Positions 1 through 8,653 of a DNA stretch of 64,000 bases are shown piece after piece. Position 1 is the first letter of the stretch, and each line of letters begins with the position of its first letter. Where the stretch lies: positions 2,605,001 through 2,669,000 of the forward strand of contig NC_007759.1 of the NCBI RefSeq assembly GCF_000013405.1, written 5' to 3'. Below the pieces are notes generated by a model. It was not told the origin of the DNA. It made no database searches and saw only the letters and a program-made list of their open reading frames with translations. The translations under genes and the position numbers were made by a program. The DNA comes from Syntrophus aciditrophicus SB. Its GTDB lineage: Bacteria > Desulfobacterota > Syntrophia > Syntrophales > Syntrophaceae.

Positions 1-1895
1 TAGTGCTTGACATAGGTTCGGAGAAGTTGCCGCACGCCGCCGTCGTCGTTGAGGCCGGGGGTGTCGACAGCGCGGCGGAACTCAGCGAGGATCTGCTCAA
101 TCTCGGACAGGGAATATTTATCCCCGTTGCGGGCCACGAAGATCTTTTCGTGGCGGCTGGCGTCTGTGCCCTCTTCGGCCGTCAGGATTTCCTCGAAGAG
201 CTTCTCTCCCGGACGGAGCCCCGTCACCTCGATATCCACATCCCGGTAAGGCTCCAAACCGTTGATCCGGATCAGCTCCTCCGCCAGGTCGCTGATCTTT
301 ACCGGCTCTCCCATATCCAGCACCAGCACCTCGCCGCCGTTGCCGATCACGGCCGCCTGCAGAACCAGCGTCACCGCCTCGGGAATGGTCATGAAGTAGC
401 GCTTCATCTCCCGATGGGTCACCGTCAGGGGTTGGCCGTGCTTCAACTGCTCCAGGAAAAGGGGGAGCACACTGCCCCGGCTCCCGAGGACATTGCCGAA
501 GCGCACCGACACAAACCGCGCCGGCCCGTCACCCATGCCGTCGCAGGCCCGGCAGAGATACTCCGCCATCCGCTTCGTGGCCCCCATGACGCTCGTGGGC
601 CGGACGGCCTTGTCCGTCGAGATCATGACGAACTTCTTCACCCCGTGCTCCACGGCAGCCCGCACCAGGTTCCATGTCCCGAAGATGTTCACCTTCACGG
701 CCTCCTTGGGGTTGTATTCCATCATGGGCACATGCTTGTAAGCCGCCGCATGGAAAACGACCTCCGGCCTCAGCTCCGCGAAAACCTCCCTCAGCCGCAA
801 GGCATCCCGCACATCCCCCGTCACAAAAGAAATCGCCTTCTGCAGGGAAGGGAAAAGCCTGTTCAGCGTCAGCCCCAGGTTGTGGAGCTCCGTTTCATCA
901 ATGTCAAAGAGGATGATCTTTTCCGGATGGAAGGAACACACCTGCCGGACGATCTCCGAACCGATGGACCCGCCGGCTCCCGTCACCAGCACCGCCCGGC
1001 CTCGCAGAAACCGGCCGATCTCTCCGAAATCCACGGTCACGGCCTGCCGCCCGAGCAGATCCTCGATGCGGATATCCTCCAGGGCTTTCAGATTGATCTC
1101 CGGCTGATCGAAGGAATAAAACCGCGGAACGACCTTGATCGTCTTCACCCCAGCCTTACGGGCGGTTTCATACAGGTTCAGGAGTTTTTTGTGATTGACC
1201 GACGTAATGGCGATGATGACCGCCTCGACCGAATGCCGGGCAATCAACTCCGTCAACCGGTCCGTCCCCCCCAGAACCCGCACGCCGTGGATATAGCGCC
1301 CCTGCAGATCCGGGCTGTCGTCCAGAAAGCCGACCGGGCGGAAATCCGCAAAACGCTGGCGCATCATATCCCGCAGGATCATCTCCCCGCAGCTTCCCGC
1401 CCCCACGATGAGGGTGGTCTTACCTTCGGGAGTCCGCCCCTTCCGGCTGAGGATTTCCAGGTAAAGCCGCTTGGACACCCGCAATCCCACGATCAGAATG
1501 AGGGAGATCAGGCCGTCCACAAAGATGATCCGCTTGGGAAAGCCGTGAAGACTCAGCTCCACGGGAAGAACGCGGGGCAGGCTCAACACCACCAGCAGCA
1601 GTTCCGCCAGCACCAGCGCCGCAGCCAGATTGACGAGATCGCCGATCCCCACATAACGCCAGGTCATCCCGTAAACCCGCAGTACTAAAAAAGACGCCAG
1701 TTTGACGGCAACAAAAAAGGGGAGAACCTCCCCGATCAGAAACGTATAGTTGATCGTTGCGGCGAAATCGAAATGGAAGAGGAAGGCGAGATACAGGGAG
1801 AGGGTGAACAGGGAGACGTCGAAGAGCAGGAAAAAGAGGAATCGTTTCTGCGATGAACGGAGGGTCAGCAGATTTTTCGCCTTTTGCTCTAGCAT
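1..1895 (-). CDS. WbpM/CapD-like nucleotide-sugar 4,6-dehydratase (C-terminus cut by window edge)
   Basis: From the ATG at 1895 an open frame runs off the left edge; about 631 codons are visible and, judged by the paralogue at 26838-28751, only a few residues are missing. Four hydrophobic segments fill residues 20-145. A nucleotide-binding region (GAGSCGEMILRDM, near residue 166) follows, then the dehydratase domain with VTGAGGSIGSEIV and STDKAVRPTSVMGATKR. In this family (FlaA1/WbpM/PglF) the usual YxxxK tyrosine is replaced by methionine, as seen here. Members act at the inner membrane and convert a UDP-N-acetylhexosamine to the 4-keto-6-deoxy sugar. The aminotransferase and acetyltransferase just upstream would complete an acetamido sugar. 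The start is 41 bp after the aminotransferase stop; no strong ribosome-binding site is seen. The exact substrate cannot be read from the sequence. Confidence 0.9.
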   Translation of the reverse strand, partial: MLEQKAKNLLTLRSSQKRFLFFLLFDVSLFTLSLYLAFLFHFDFAATINYTFLIGEVLPFFVAVKLASFLVLRVYGMTWRYVGIGDLVNLAAALVLAELLLVVLSLPRVLPVELSLHGFPKRIIFVDGLISLILIVGLRVSKRLYLEILSRKGRTPEGKTTLIVGAGSCGEMILRDMMRQRFADFRPVGFLDDSPDLQGRYIHGVRVLGGTDRLTELIARHSVEAVIIAITSVNHKKLLNLYETARKAGVKTIKVVPRFYSFDQPEINLKALEDIRIEDLLGRQAVTVDFGEIGRFLRGRAVLVTGAGGSIGSEIVRQVCSFHPEKIILFDIDETELHNLGLTLNRLFPSLQKAISFVTGDVRDALRLREVFAELRPEVVFHAAAYKHVPMMEYNPKEAVKVNIFGTWNLVRAAVEHGVKKFVMISTDKAVRPTSVMGATKRMAEYLCRACDGMGDGPARFVSVRFGNVLGSRGSVLPLFLEQLKHGQPLTVTHREMKRYFMTIPEAVTLVLQAAVIGNGGEVLVLDMGEPVKISDLAEELIRINGLEPYRDVDIEVTGLRPGEKLFEEILTAEEGTDASRHEKIFVARNGDKYSLSEIEQILAEFRRAVDTPGLNDDGGVRQLLRTYVKH

Positions 1896-1936
1896 GTATT
1901 GATCCAATACGGGTTCATTGGAAATAGGGGTTGCCC

Positions 1937-3148
1937 TTAATTTGTCGCTTCCGTGACGACCTGCTCCGCGACGTCCGCCATCGCGGACATGTCCTCGGGA
2001 GAAAGGCCGGGATGGACGAGAAACATCAGGCTGGTCTCCCCTAACTCCTGCGCGACGGGAAGCCGTTCTTCCTGCTGAAATCCGCTTTCCGTGAAGGCTT
2101 TTTCCAGATAAATCTCACTGCAGCTTCCCGTGAAGCAGGGGATGCCCTCCCAGATGATCCGGTTCATGATCCGATCCCGGTTCCAGCCCGGCTTCAGCCT
2201 TTCCGGGCGGACAAAGACGTAATATTTATAATAGGAATGGAAAATCTCCGGAGGCGGGATCGTCACGCGCAGGGCTTCCAGCCTTGAAAAGCGTTCCGTG
2301 AGGATCTCCGCGTTCCGGCGGCGGATCTCCACCCAATCGGTTAACTTCCGCAACTGGACGCGCCCGATGGCCGCCTGCACCTCCGTCATGCGCCAGTTCG
2401 TCCCGAAACTGTCGTGGAGCCAGCGGAATCCGGGCGGGTGCTGTCTGTGAAAGACGCTTTCGTAACTCTTGCCGTGATCCTTGAATGCCCAGGCCGTGGC
2501 CCAGAGGTCTTCGTCACGAGTCAGGAGCATCCCCCCCTCGCCGCCGGTCGTCATGATCTTGTCCTGACAGAAGGAAAAAGCCGCGGCGTGGCCGAAGGAA
2601 CCCACCGGTTTTCCCTTGTAGCGCGCCCCATGGGCCTGGGCGCAGTCCTCGATCACCTTGAGATCGTGCTCGCGTGCCAGCTCCAGGATCGCGTCCATAT
2701 CGCAGGGCCATCCGGCAAGATGAACGGCGATAATGGCTTTGGTCTTTGGAGACAACACTTTCCGAATCGATTCCGCGGAAATATTCTGACTTTCCCGGTC
2801 AACATCGGCAAATACCGGCTTCGCCCCCTGAAGGACCACACAGCTTGCCGAAGCGATGAAGGTCCGCGGCGTTACGATGACCTCGTCGCCAAGTCCGATG
2901 CCGAGGGCACGCAGGACCGCTTCCAGGGCGACCGTCCCGTTGGCCATGGCCACGGCATGAGCCACTCCAACCCAATCCGCGAACTCCCGTTCAAAATACC
3001 GCCCTTCCTTTCCCGTCCAGTAATTGACCTGCCCGGACTGCAGAATCCGCATCGCCGCATCCAATTCATCGGTTGAAAAATAAGGCCAGGGAGGAAACAC
3101 CCGCGTCTGTACCGGAACACCCGCATCCAACATGAAATCCTGCTTCAT
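1937..3148 (-). CDS. DegT/DnrJ/EryC1/StrS-family sugar aminotransferase
   Basis: A 403-residue PLP-dependent aminotransferase of the nucleotide-sugar type. The region NGTVALEAVLRALG near residue 70 is the phosphate-binding part. VIEDCAQAHGARY carries the aspartate that pairs with the PLP ring, and the PLP lysine is in SFCQDKIMTTGGEGG. The protein would transfer an amino group from glutamate to a keto sugar in the cytoplasm. Its position between a PglC-type transferase/acetyltransferase pair and a WbpM-like dehydratase suggests an acetamido- or diacetamido-dideoxyhexose. The start ATG at 3148 is preceded by CAGGGAAA. It is distinct in sequence from the second DegT-type protein at 25586-26749, so the two probably act on different sugars. 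C3 or C4 specificity cannot be decided here. Confidence 0.9.
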   Translation of the reverse strand: MKQDFMLDAGVPVQTRVFPPWPYFSTDELDAAMRILQSGQVNYWTGKEGRYFEREFADWVGVAHAVAMANGTVALEAVLRALGIGLGDEVIVTPRTFIASASCVVLQGAKPVFADVDRESQNISAESIRKVLSPKTKAIIAVHLAGWPCDMDAILELAREHDLKVIEDCAQAHGARYKGKPVGSFGHAAAFSFCQDKIMTTGGEGGMLLTRDEDLWATAWAFKDHGKSYESVFHRQHPPGFRWLHDSFGTNWRMTEVQAAIGRVQLRKLTDWVEIRRRNAEILTERFSRLEALRVTIPPPEIFHSYYKYYVFVRPERLKPGWNRDRIMNRIIWEGIPCFTGSCSEIYLEKAFTESGFQQEERLPVAQELGETSLMFLVHPGLSPEDMSAMADVAEQVVTEATN

Positions 3149-3172
3149 TTTCCCTGAAAATCCCCTGTATCT

Positions 3173-3565
3173 TTATTTCTTGATAACCCTTGCCGGCATG
3201 CCTACCGCCACAGCATTTTCCGGAATATCCGCGTTCACAAAACTGCATGCCCCGACAACGGCATTTTCTCCCACCGTAACCCCAGGCATGACCACACTGT
3301 GCGACCCGATCCGGCAGTTTTTCTTCAGGACAACCGGCCCCTGCCGGTCATCGATTGTCGAAACGGAATAAATGGAGCAGTGAGAACCAACCTGGACGAA
3401 ATCCTCGATGGTGACGCCATATTTCGCGTTGATGTACGTGAAGGCGCCGATATCCGTCTTGTAGCCCAGCTTCAGATTATCCTTGTTCTGAACCAGCCAG
3501 TTGTATCGGGTAAGTTTGCCTTCCTCGATTTCCGGAAATTGCCAGTCGCTGAAACGTTCTTCCAT
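3173..3565 (-). CDS. Left-handed beta-helix (hexapeptide) acyltransferase
   Basis: A short (130 residues) hexapeptide-repeat transferase. Repeating turns are visible from about residue 30 (LGYKTDIGAFTYINAKYG) to the end (VTVGENAVVGACSFVNADIP), closing with the usual VGMPARVIKK tail. The ATG at 3565 lies 2 bp after the stop of the sugar transferase, so the two are translationally linked. Small proteins of this type usually acetylate an amino or hydroxyl group of a nucleotide sugar from acetyl-CoA. With an aminotransferase next in line, N-acetylation of an amino sugar is the most natural role, but O-acetylation is equally compatible with the sequence. The substrate is unknown. Confidence 0.85.
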   Translation of the reverse strand: MEERFSDWQFPEIEEGKLTRYNWLVQNKDNLKLGYKTDIGAFTYINAKYGVTIEDFVQVGSHCSIYSVSTIDDRQGPVVLKKNCRIGSHSVVMPGVTVGENAVVGACSFVNADIPENAVAVGMPARVIKK

Positions 3566-3567
3566 TC

Positions 3568-4197
3568 CTATCCCATAAATTTCTCAGCCGTCGCCTGTCC
3601 CGGCTGATTGATCCCTTCCCGTTTGAAGATTTTCCAGATCGTCATGACGATGATCCGAATGTCCAGCGAAATCGATACGTGATCCACATACCAGACATCC
3701 AGTTTGAACTTGTCTTCCCAACTCAGGGTATTGCGCCCGTTGACCTGCGCCCAGCCGGTGATCCCCGGCCGTACCTCGTGACGCCTGGCCTGTTCCAGCG
3801 TGTAGCGTCCCAGATATTCCATCAGGAGAGGCCGCGGCCCCACCAGGCTCATCTCTCCTTTCAGGACATTCCACAATTCCGGCAGCTCATCCAGGCTTGT
3901 GCTCCGGAGGAATCGCCCGAACCGCGTCAGCCGTTCGGCATCGGGAAGAAGGCTGCCCGCGCTGTTCCGTGCATCGGTCATGGTCCGGAATTTATAAAGG
4001 AAAAAGGGTTTACCCTTAAGGCCGGGGCGCTGCTGGGTGAAAAAGACAGGCGCACCCAGCCTGCAGCGAATCAGCAAAGCCAGCAAACAGAGCAAAGGGG
4101 AAAGGCCGAGCAGGGCTGGAATTACGAGAAGCAGATCGAAGAGACGCTTGGTGACGAGCTTGGAGCTGCCTTTTGAAATAACAGATGATCTATTGAT
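3568..4197 (-). CDS. PglC/WcaJ-type undecaprenyl-phosphate sugar phosphotransferase; start codon unclear
   Basis: Single-domain phosphoglycosyl transferase: one N-terminal membrane segment followed by the conserved core with [28 protein letters not shown] and [14 protein letters not shown]. Such enzymes start a glycan by moving a sugar phosphate onto undecaprenyl phosphate at the inner membrane. The family-typical beginning ([16 protein letters not shown]) is encoded, but between the upstream stop TAA (4198-4200) and the first TTG (4093-4095) there is no ATG, GTG or TTG in this frame. The frame is the same as that of the upstream glycosyltransferase. AGGAG at the end of that gene is well spaced for an ATC codon at 4197; an ATT lies at 4179. 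Starting at the TTG would remove conserved sequence, so the full open frame is given here (up to 209 residues). Confidence 0.85.
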   Translation of the reverse strand: MNRSSVISKGSSKLVTKRLFDLLLVIPALLGLSPLLCLLALLIRCRLGAPVFFTQQRPGLKGKPFFLYKFRTMTDARNSAGSLLPDAERLTRFGRFLRSTSLDELPELWNVLKGEMSLVGPRPLLMEYLGRYTLEQARRHEVRPGITGWAQVNGRNTLSWEDKFKLDVWYVDHVSISLDIRIIVMTIWKIFKREGINQPGQATAEKFMG

Positions 4198-5421
4198 TTA
4201 AGGTTCTCCTGCAAGCGTGCATGCAAGACGAACGAATTCCACCGCCTGTGTGGAACGATTGAAGTGTTTTGCCACATAATTTCTGGCGGTGGCTCCCATC
4301 GCTCGCGCCTGCTCAGGATGCAAGGCCATCCATCGCACAGCCTTGGCCAGCGCTTTGTCATCACCGGGCGGCACGAAGATGCCCCCGCCGGCGGCTTCGA
4401 TGACCTCCCGGATTACCCCATCGATGGCCAGAATACTCGGCCTTCCGGCCGCCATGTAATCGAAGACCTTATTGGGATATGTCGTCCGGAACATGGGTAT
4501 GTCCATCAGAATGGCCAGGCATGCATCCGAGGCCGCCAGGATGTCCGGCATATCCGACTTCGGCCTTGAACCGGCAAAGATGACATTGGGAAGATTCATT
4601 TCCTCGGCCATGCTTTCCAGGTTCTGTCGCTCCTTGCCGTCGCCTACGAAAAGAAAACGAATATTCTCCAGATCCCGCAACCTGTCTGCCGCGCGCAAAA
4701 CCGTCGGAATGTCATTGGCCATCCCCAATGCTCCGGCATAAGTGACAACGAAGCAACCATCCAGTCCCAGTTCCCGTCGCACCTTTCCACCCGCGGCTTG
4801 GGGATTGAACAGCTCCGGATCCACTCCATTGGCGACAAGACTGATCTTTTCCAGGACGATGTCTTTATTATGAATATAATCGCGATAAGCCGGGGAATTG
4901 ACCAGGATATGATCGGCGCGGGCGTACAGAAAATTTTCCAGCCAGCGGGAAAGTCTGATCAGAAAAGGATTTTTCAATACTCCCATGTCTATGGCAAATT
5001 CCGGCCAGAGATCCCGGATTTCCAGAAGAAACGGTTTTCTCCGCAGCAGGGCGACGAGCCACGCAGACACGGCCTGGAAAATAGACGGTGAAGTCCCCAT
5101 GACCAGGTCCACAGGACCAGCCCTCAAGCCCGCCCACACCGATGAAATCATGAAGCTCAGGAAAGAAACGATCCGCCAGACAAAACTGCGATGAACGGAG
5201 GGGTAGGTATAAGCTCGCAGAACACGCACCCCTTCAACATTCTGCTCCGTTACCAGGCCGTCGCGCTCGACGACGGGCTTTCCCGTCAAATAGCTCAGGT
5301 CGCTGGCCACGATGGTGAACTGATGTCCTTCCCGCAGCATTCGCTGGGCCAGTTCGAAATGGCGGGTGCCGCCCGCCTCGGAGGGAGATACAAAAGCCTG
5401 GTGAATCAGGAGAACATGCAT
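4198..5421 (-). CDS. Glycosyltransferase family 4 (WbuB-like)
   Basis: A 407-residue GT-B glycosyltransferase. The N-terminal domain opens with HVLLIHQAFVSPSEAGGTRH, typical of the WbuB group (L-FucNAc transferases of O-antigen clusters). The C-terminal nucleotide-sugar-binding domain contains VTYAGALGMANDI, FLFVGDGKER and the YPNKVFDYMAAGRPS segment with the donor-binding region. It should act at the cytoplasmic face of the membrane on a lipid-linked acceptor. The start ATG (5421) overlaps the end of the heparinase-like gene by 16 bp. Its stop is directly followed, in the same frame, by the initiating transferase, so the two products are tightly co-expressed. Donor specificity is not certain from the sequence alone. 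Confidence 0.9.
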   Translation of the reverse strand: MHVLLIHQAFVSPSEAGGTRHFELAQRMLREGHQFTIVASDLSYLTGKPVVERDGLVTEQNVEGVRVLRAYTYPSVHRSFVWRIVSFLSFMISSVWAGLRAGPVDLVMGTSPSIFQAVSAWLVALLRRKPFLLEIRDLWPEFAIDMGVLKNPFLIRLSRWLENFLYARADHILVNSPAYRDYIHNKDIVLEKISLVANGVDPELFNPQAAGGKVRRELGLDGCFVVTYAGALGMANDIPTVLRAADRLRDLENIRFLFVGDGKERQNLESMAEEMNLPNVIFAGSRPKSDMPDILAASDACLAILMDIPMFRTTYPNKVFDYMAAGRPSILAIDGVIREVIEAAGGGIFVPPGDDKALAKAVRWMALHPEQARAMGATARNYVAKHFNRSTQAVEFVRLACTLAGEP

Positions 5422-7556
5422 TCGTTCAGTTCCAATCTATCCGCTGGATTTCCTGTAAGGTTGATATGGGCAATCATTGGAGAAGTTCCGTCCGGTGATA
5501 AAAGAAGATCAGCCTGCCAGGTTGGCGACCTCAGAATCACATGATCCTCAGATTTCTCGACGCAGATCGATTCGGGGCTGAACAGCGTCCAGAAGAACGT
5601 CTGCGAACCATGTACGGTCAGATCCAGCGAAAGGGCCGGTTCCCGGTAGTTGTAATAAGGCGCCCGCCACCCGCGGGGTGAATCCTCATCGGCACAGACA
5701 AGCGTATAAGAACCGTTCCGGGGTTCTGCTCCCGCCTGAAGGTGATAGTCCCCGGCTTCTGTCCGCAGAGTCAGCAATCCAATGGATTCGTCCCACACAT
5801 GGTTAAAATCAGGCAAAAGCCAACGGAGGCGATAACGGTGCGCCTTTGAACCCGATAACCGATCTATGACCAGCCAGCTCTCCGGCCCCAATTGCAAAAT
5901 CCCACGCCGATGCTCCACAGGTGACGGCAGCCGCAGGTAACCATCATGTGTCCCCTCCCAATAGGCCAAATGTCCTGTCTCAGAGCGCTTCATGCAACGG
6001 ACTTTTCCTTTCAGCCAGGGAAACCAGAGAAATTTTCCGGCACGATCCATTTGATCCCGGTCATCCACAGTGACGGTATTATGATAGGCCGTATGGGCCA
6101 GGGGATTATTCCAGGGTTCCGGCGCGTTGTAACTGTATGTTCCCGCATCCAGGGCAATATTCTGGCCCTGCCACCAGAGATCGCAATGCAGAATATCGGC
6201 CTGTCCCGGACGGTCCCGGAAGGTTGCGCAACGGGTAAAAGCAAACCCGGTATCGGCACGCAGGACATAGTAACCACCATCCGGCGCTGCAAAATCTTTT
6301 CTCGTTCCGGTTCTCACAGGCGCAGACAGGGCATTTGGACCGAACAGCCACAGAAGATCTTCGTCCCAAGGCCCGCTCTCAAACAACCGTTCCCAGGTGA
6401 AGTAATAATGCGTCGCCTGCACCACGGGCCGGAAATCAAGATAATCGCAGTTGTTCAACGGCAAAATCAGCGCCCCGTCGTTCTGCCCGCACCAGGGCAC
6501 ACGGCCGGTTGCTTCATCCTGAAGTTGATAAATCCACTCGCCGGCTTTCGCTACCCGATCCTTCAACTCTTCGCTCAAGGGTTGCCAGTTCAAATCCCCA
6601 AGGCGAAAGGCCCACAGATAATCATGCAGCATCAACCGGTGATAATTCACGGAATGCTGGCTGAACGAACCATCCTCGTAAATCAGGGATTTTCCCTGCT
6701 CCTCCAGATAACGGCGGCCCTTTTCCCGCCATCGTTGAGCATTCGGCAATTCGGTGAAAAGCAACCCAATCGTCCACAGACCAAGCGCTTCGCTGATCCC
6801 ATGATTGTTACGCTGACTGAGGGCGTAGGCAATGTTGCCTTCAATCCTCTCCCCCGAAACCGCGATCATCCCGGCCAGCGATGCCAGCCGTTCAGCGGTG
6901 GTTGCCTGCGCATTCAGAAATCCATGAAGCCCGAAACACCAAGCCATAACCCGGAAGGTAATTTCCTGACCGCATTTCCAGTTCGGGCCAAGGTTAGGCT
7001 GATTGTTAAGCCGCCAGTCTTCAAGCAATCTCCAGAAAAGCTCGGGATAGGATTCATCACCGGAACGCCAATAGGCGCGTACAAGAGGATAAACAAAAGA
7101 GAATCGGCTGAGCTCCCAGATCAGCTTTATATCGCCGGCGCCGAAATCACTTATTTGGCTCCAGTGTTTGTCTGACGGCGCGGCGTCTCCCGTGGCGGCA
7201 TTTACATTCCAGCGGGGCGGAAATCCGGCATCAATATGATTATGGGAGAATTGGCTGAATATGCCTTGCTTGATATTTTCAGCCTCGTGAATAATGCCCT
7301 GAGGCTCAACTTCGTTATCAAATGAATTTAAAAGGGGTTGAAAATCAGTGCGTGAATCAGGAGAAAAGAAAAACCGGCCATAAGAGTGGCGGGATTCTTT
7401 AGAGAAGTCCCGATGCGCATCCCAATTTCCAGGCGGCATTTTCTTCTCCAGCAGGCCGCCATTCTGGAGCAGGCTATATTTCAAGCGAAACGCCAGCCAG
7501 GAGGGACCGAAATACCGGGTGGAAAAGAGCAGCCTTCGAAAAACGGAAGGGATCAT
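5406..7556 (-). CDS. Heparinase II/III-family protein (leaderless)
   Basis: A 716-residue protein with the two-part layout of heparinase II/III-type polysaccharide lyases. An alpha-helical toroid covers roughly residues 90-400, with the conserved WELSRFSFVYPLVRAYW and the active-site-like QRNNHGISEA. A beta-sandwich domain follows, with DILHCDLWWQGQNIALDAG and the TAYHNTVTVD segment. The chosen ATG (7556) overlaps the wecB stop as ATGA; a longer frame to 7613 would start inside wecB. There is no signal peptide or membrane anchor at this start. Classical members are periplasmic or secreted, so a cytoplasmic location would be unusual. Homologues in polysaccharide loci often sit beside two-domain oxidoreductases, as here (8650-10761). 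Whether it cleaves or otherwise modifies a glycan is unknown. Confidence 0.85.
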   Translation of the reverse strand: MIPSVFRRLLFSTRYFGPSWLAFRLKYSLLQNGGLLEKKMPPGNWDAHRDFSKESRHSYGRFFFSPDSRTDFQPLLNSFDNEVEPQGIIHEAENIKQGIFSQFSHNHIDAGFPPRWNVNAATGDAAPSDKHWSQISDFGAGDIKLIWELSRFSFVYPLVRAYWRSGDESYPELFWRLLEDWRLNNQPNLGPNWKCGQEITFRVMAWCFGLHGFLNAQATTAERLASLAGMIAVSGERIEGNIAYALSQRNNHGISEALGLWTIGLLFTELPNAQRWREKGRRYLEEQGKSLIYEDGSFSQHSVNYHRLMLHDYLWAFRLGDLNWQPLSEELKDRVAKAGEWIYQLQDEATGRVPWCGQNDGALILPLNNCDYLDFRPVVQATHYYFTWERLFESGPWDEDLLWLFGPNALSAPVRTGTRKDFAAPDGGYYVLRADTGFAFTRCATFRDRPGQADILHCDLWWQGQNIALDAGTYSYNAPEPWNNPLAHTAYHNTVTVDDRDQMDRAGKFLWFPWLKGKVRCMKRSETGHLAYWEGTHDGYLRLPSPVEHRRGILQLGPESWLVIDRLSGSKAHRYRLRWLLPDFNHVWDESIGLLTLRTEAGDYHLQAGAEPRNGSYTLVCADEDSPRGWRAPYYNYREPALSLDLTVHGSQTFFWTLFSPESICVEKSEDHVILRSPTWQADLLLSPDGTSPMIAHINLTGNPADRLELNECMFS

Positions 7557-8653
7557 GAAGAGAGCTTGCTGACGAGGATATCCACGATCCGCTCGGCAGT
7601 TTTTCCATCCCATTTCTCAGGGATGTCGCCCTTTTTCCAATTTCCTGAAAACAATTTTTCCATCGCCGGGGCAATGGCTCTGGGATCCGTGCCGATCAAT
7701 TCGTTTGTCCCAATGCTGATCGTTTCAGGTCTCTCCGTGTTGTCTCTCACGGTTATACACGGAACGTGCATCACCGTGGTCTCTTCCGTAATCCCGCCGG
7801 AATCCGTAATGACGGCTTTGGAATGTTTCACAAGGTAATTGAATTCGAGGTAGCCAAGGGGTTCGATCATATAAAGATTGGGCGCCTGGATTCCCATATT
7901 CTGCAGAATCTTCACCGTTCGGGGGTGGACCGGGAAAACCAGGGGTAGGCCCCTTGAACTGAAAATGATCACATCAAGCAATTCCTTTAGTTTACTTTCC
8001 TCATCGACATTGGCAGGCCGATGCAGGGTCACGACGATATAGCTGCCCGGCTCCAGGCCTGCCCGATCCCATATTTCCGGTTTTCGAAAACGGTCCATAT
8101 TCCGGAGCAGACTGTCGATCATGGTATTGCCCACAAAAAAAATCCGATCCTCAGCCACGCCGTTTTTTCGAAGATTTCTGTTGGCAAACTCGGAAGTTGT
8201 GAAAAAATAACTGGTCAGGCTATCGGTAACGATGCGGTTGATCTCCTCAGGCATGGTCCAGTCCCCGGAACGTATCCCCGCTTCCACATGGGCCACATCG
8301 ACCAGCATTTTGCGCGCGACAATGGAACAGGCCATCGTGGAGGTCACATCTCCCACGACCATGCACAAGTCAGATCGTTCCTGCCGCAACACGTTCTCAT
8401 AGCCCATCATGATCGCCGCGGCCTGTTCAGCCTGAGTGCCACCCCCAGCCCCCAGGTTGATATCGGGATCGGGAATACCGAGCTGCTCAAAAAAGCTTGC
8501 GCTCATGTTTTGATCATAATGCTGCCCCGTATGGATGAGGCGATAACGGAGAGTTGCGCCTTCCTGCTGTCTGGCCTTTATGGCGTCGACAATCGGTGCG
8601 ATTTTCATGAAGTTGGGCCGTGCACCGGCGATGAGGTCGATTAATTTGATCAA
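7553..8653 (-). CDS. wecB: UDP-N-acetylglucosamine 2-epimerase (non-hydrolysing)
   Basis: A 366-residue protein of the WecB/MnaA family. Diagnostic parts are GARPNFMKIAPI at the N-terminus, THTGQHYD-like RLIHTGQHYDQNMS, VAHVEAGIRSGD, VTLHRPANVDEE and ITDSGGITEE, the last in the UDP-binding site. It interconverts UDP-GlcNAc and UDP-ManNAc in the cytoplasm. The only suitable start is a TTG at 8653 that overlaps the stop of the upstream oxidoreductase as TTGA. Its stop overlaps the ATG of the heparinase-like gene, giving a coupled block. UDP-ManNAc could be oxidised to UDP-ManNAcA by the dehydrogenase at 20796-22484. Some members of this family act instead on 2,3-diacetamido uronates (WbpI type), which the sequence does not exclude. 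Confidence 0.9.
   Translation of the reverse strand: MIKLIDLIAGARPNFMKIAPIVDAIKARQQEGATLRYRLIHTGQHYDQNMSASFFEQLGIPDPDINLGAGGGTQAEQAAAIMMGYENVLRQERSDLCMVVGDVTSTMACSIVARKMLVDVAHVEAGIRSGDWTMPEEINRIVTDSLTSYFFTTSEFANRNLRKNGVAEDRIFFVGNTMIDSLLRNMDRFRKPEIWDRAGLEPGSYIVVTLHRPANVDEESKLKELLDVIIFSSRGLPLVFPVHPRTVKILQNMGIQAPNLYMIEPLGYLEFNYLVKHSKAVITDSGGITEETTVMHVPCITVRDNTERPETISIGTNELIGTDPRAIAPAMEKLFSGNWKKGDIPEKWDGKTAERIVDILVSKLSS

Noticed and set aside
3-1688. Long plus-strand open frame of 561 codons
   Set aside because: It is antisense to the WbpM-like gene; its product is His/Pro/Arg-rich with no domain, as expected for a shadow in GC-rich coding DNA.
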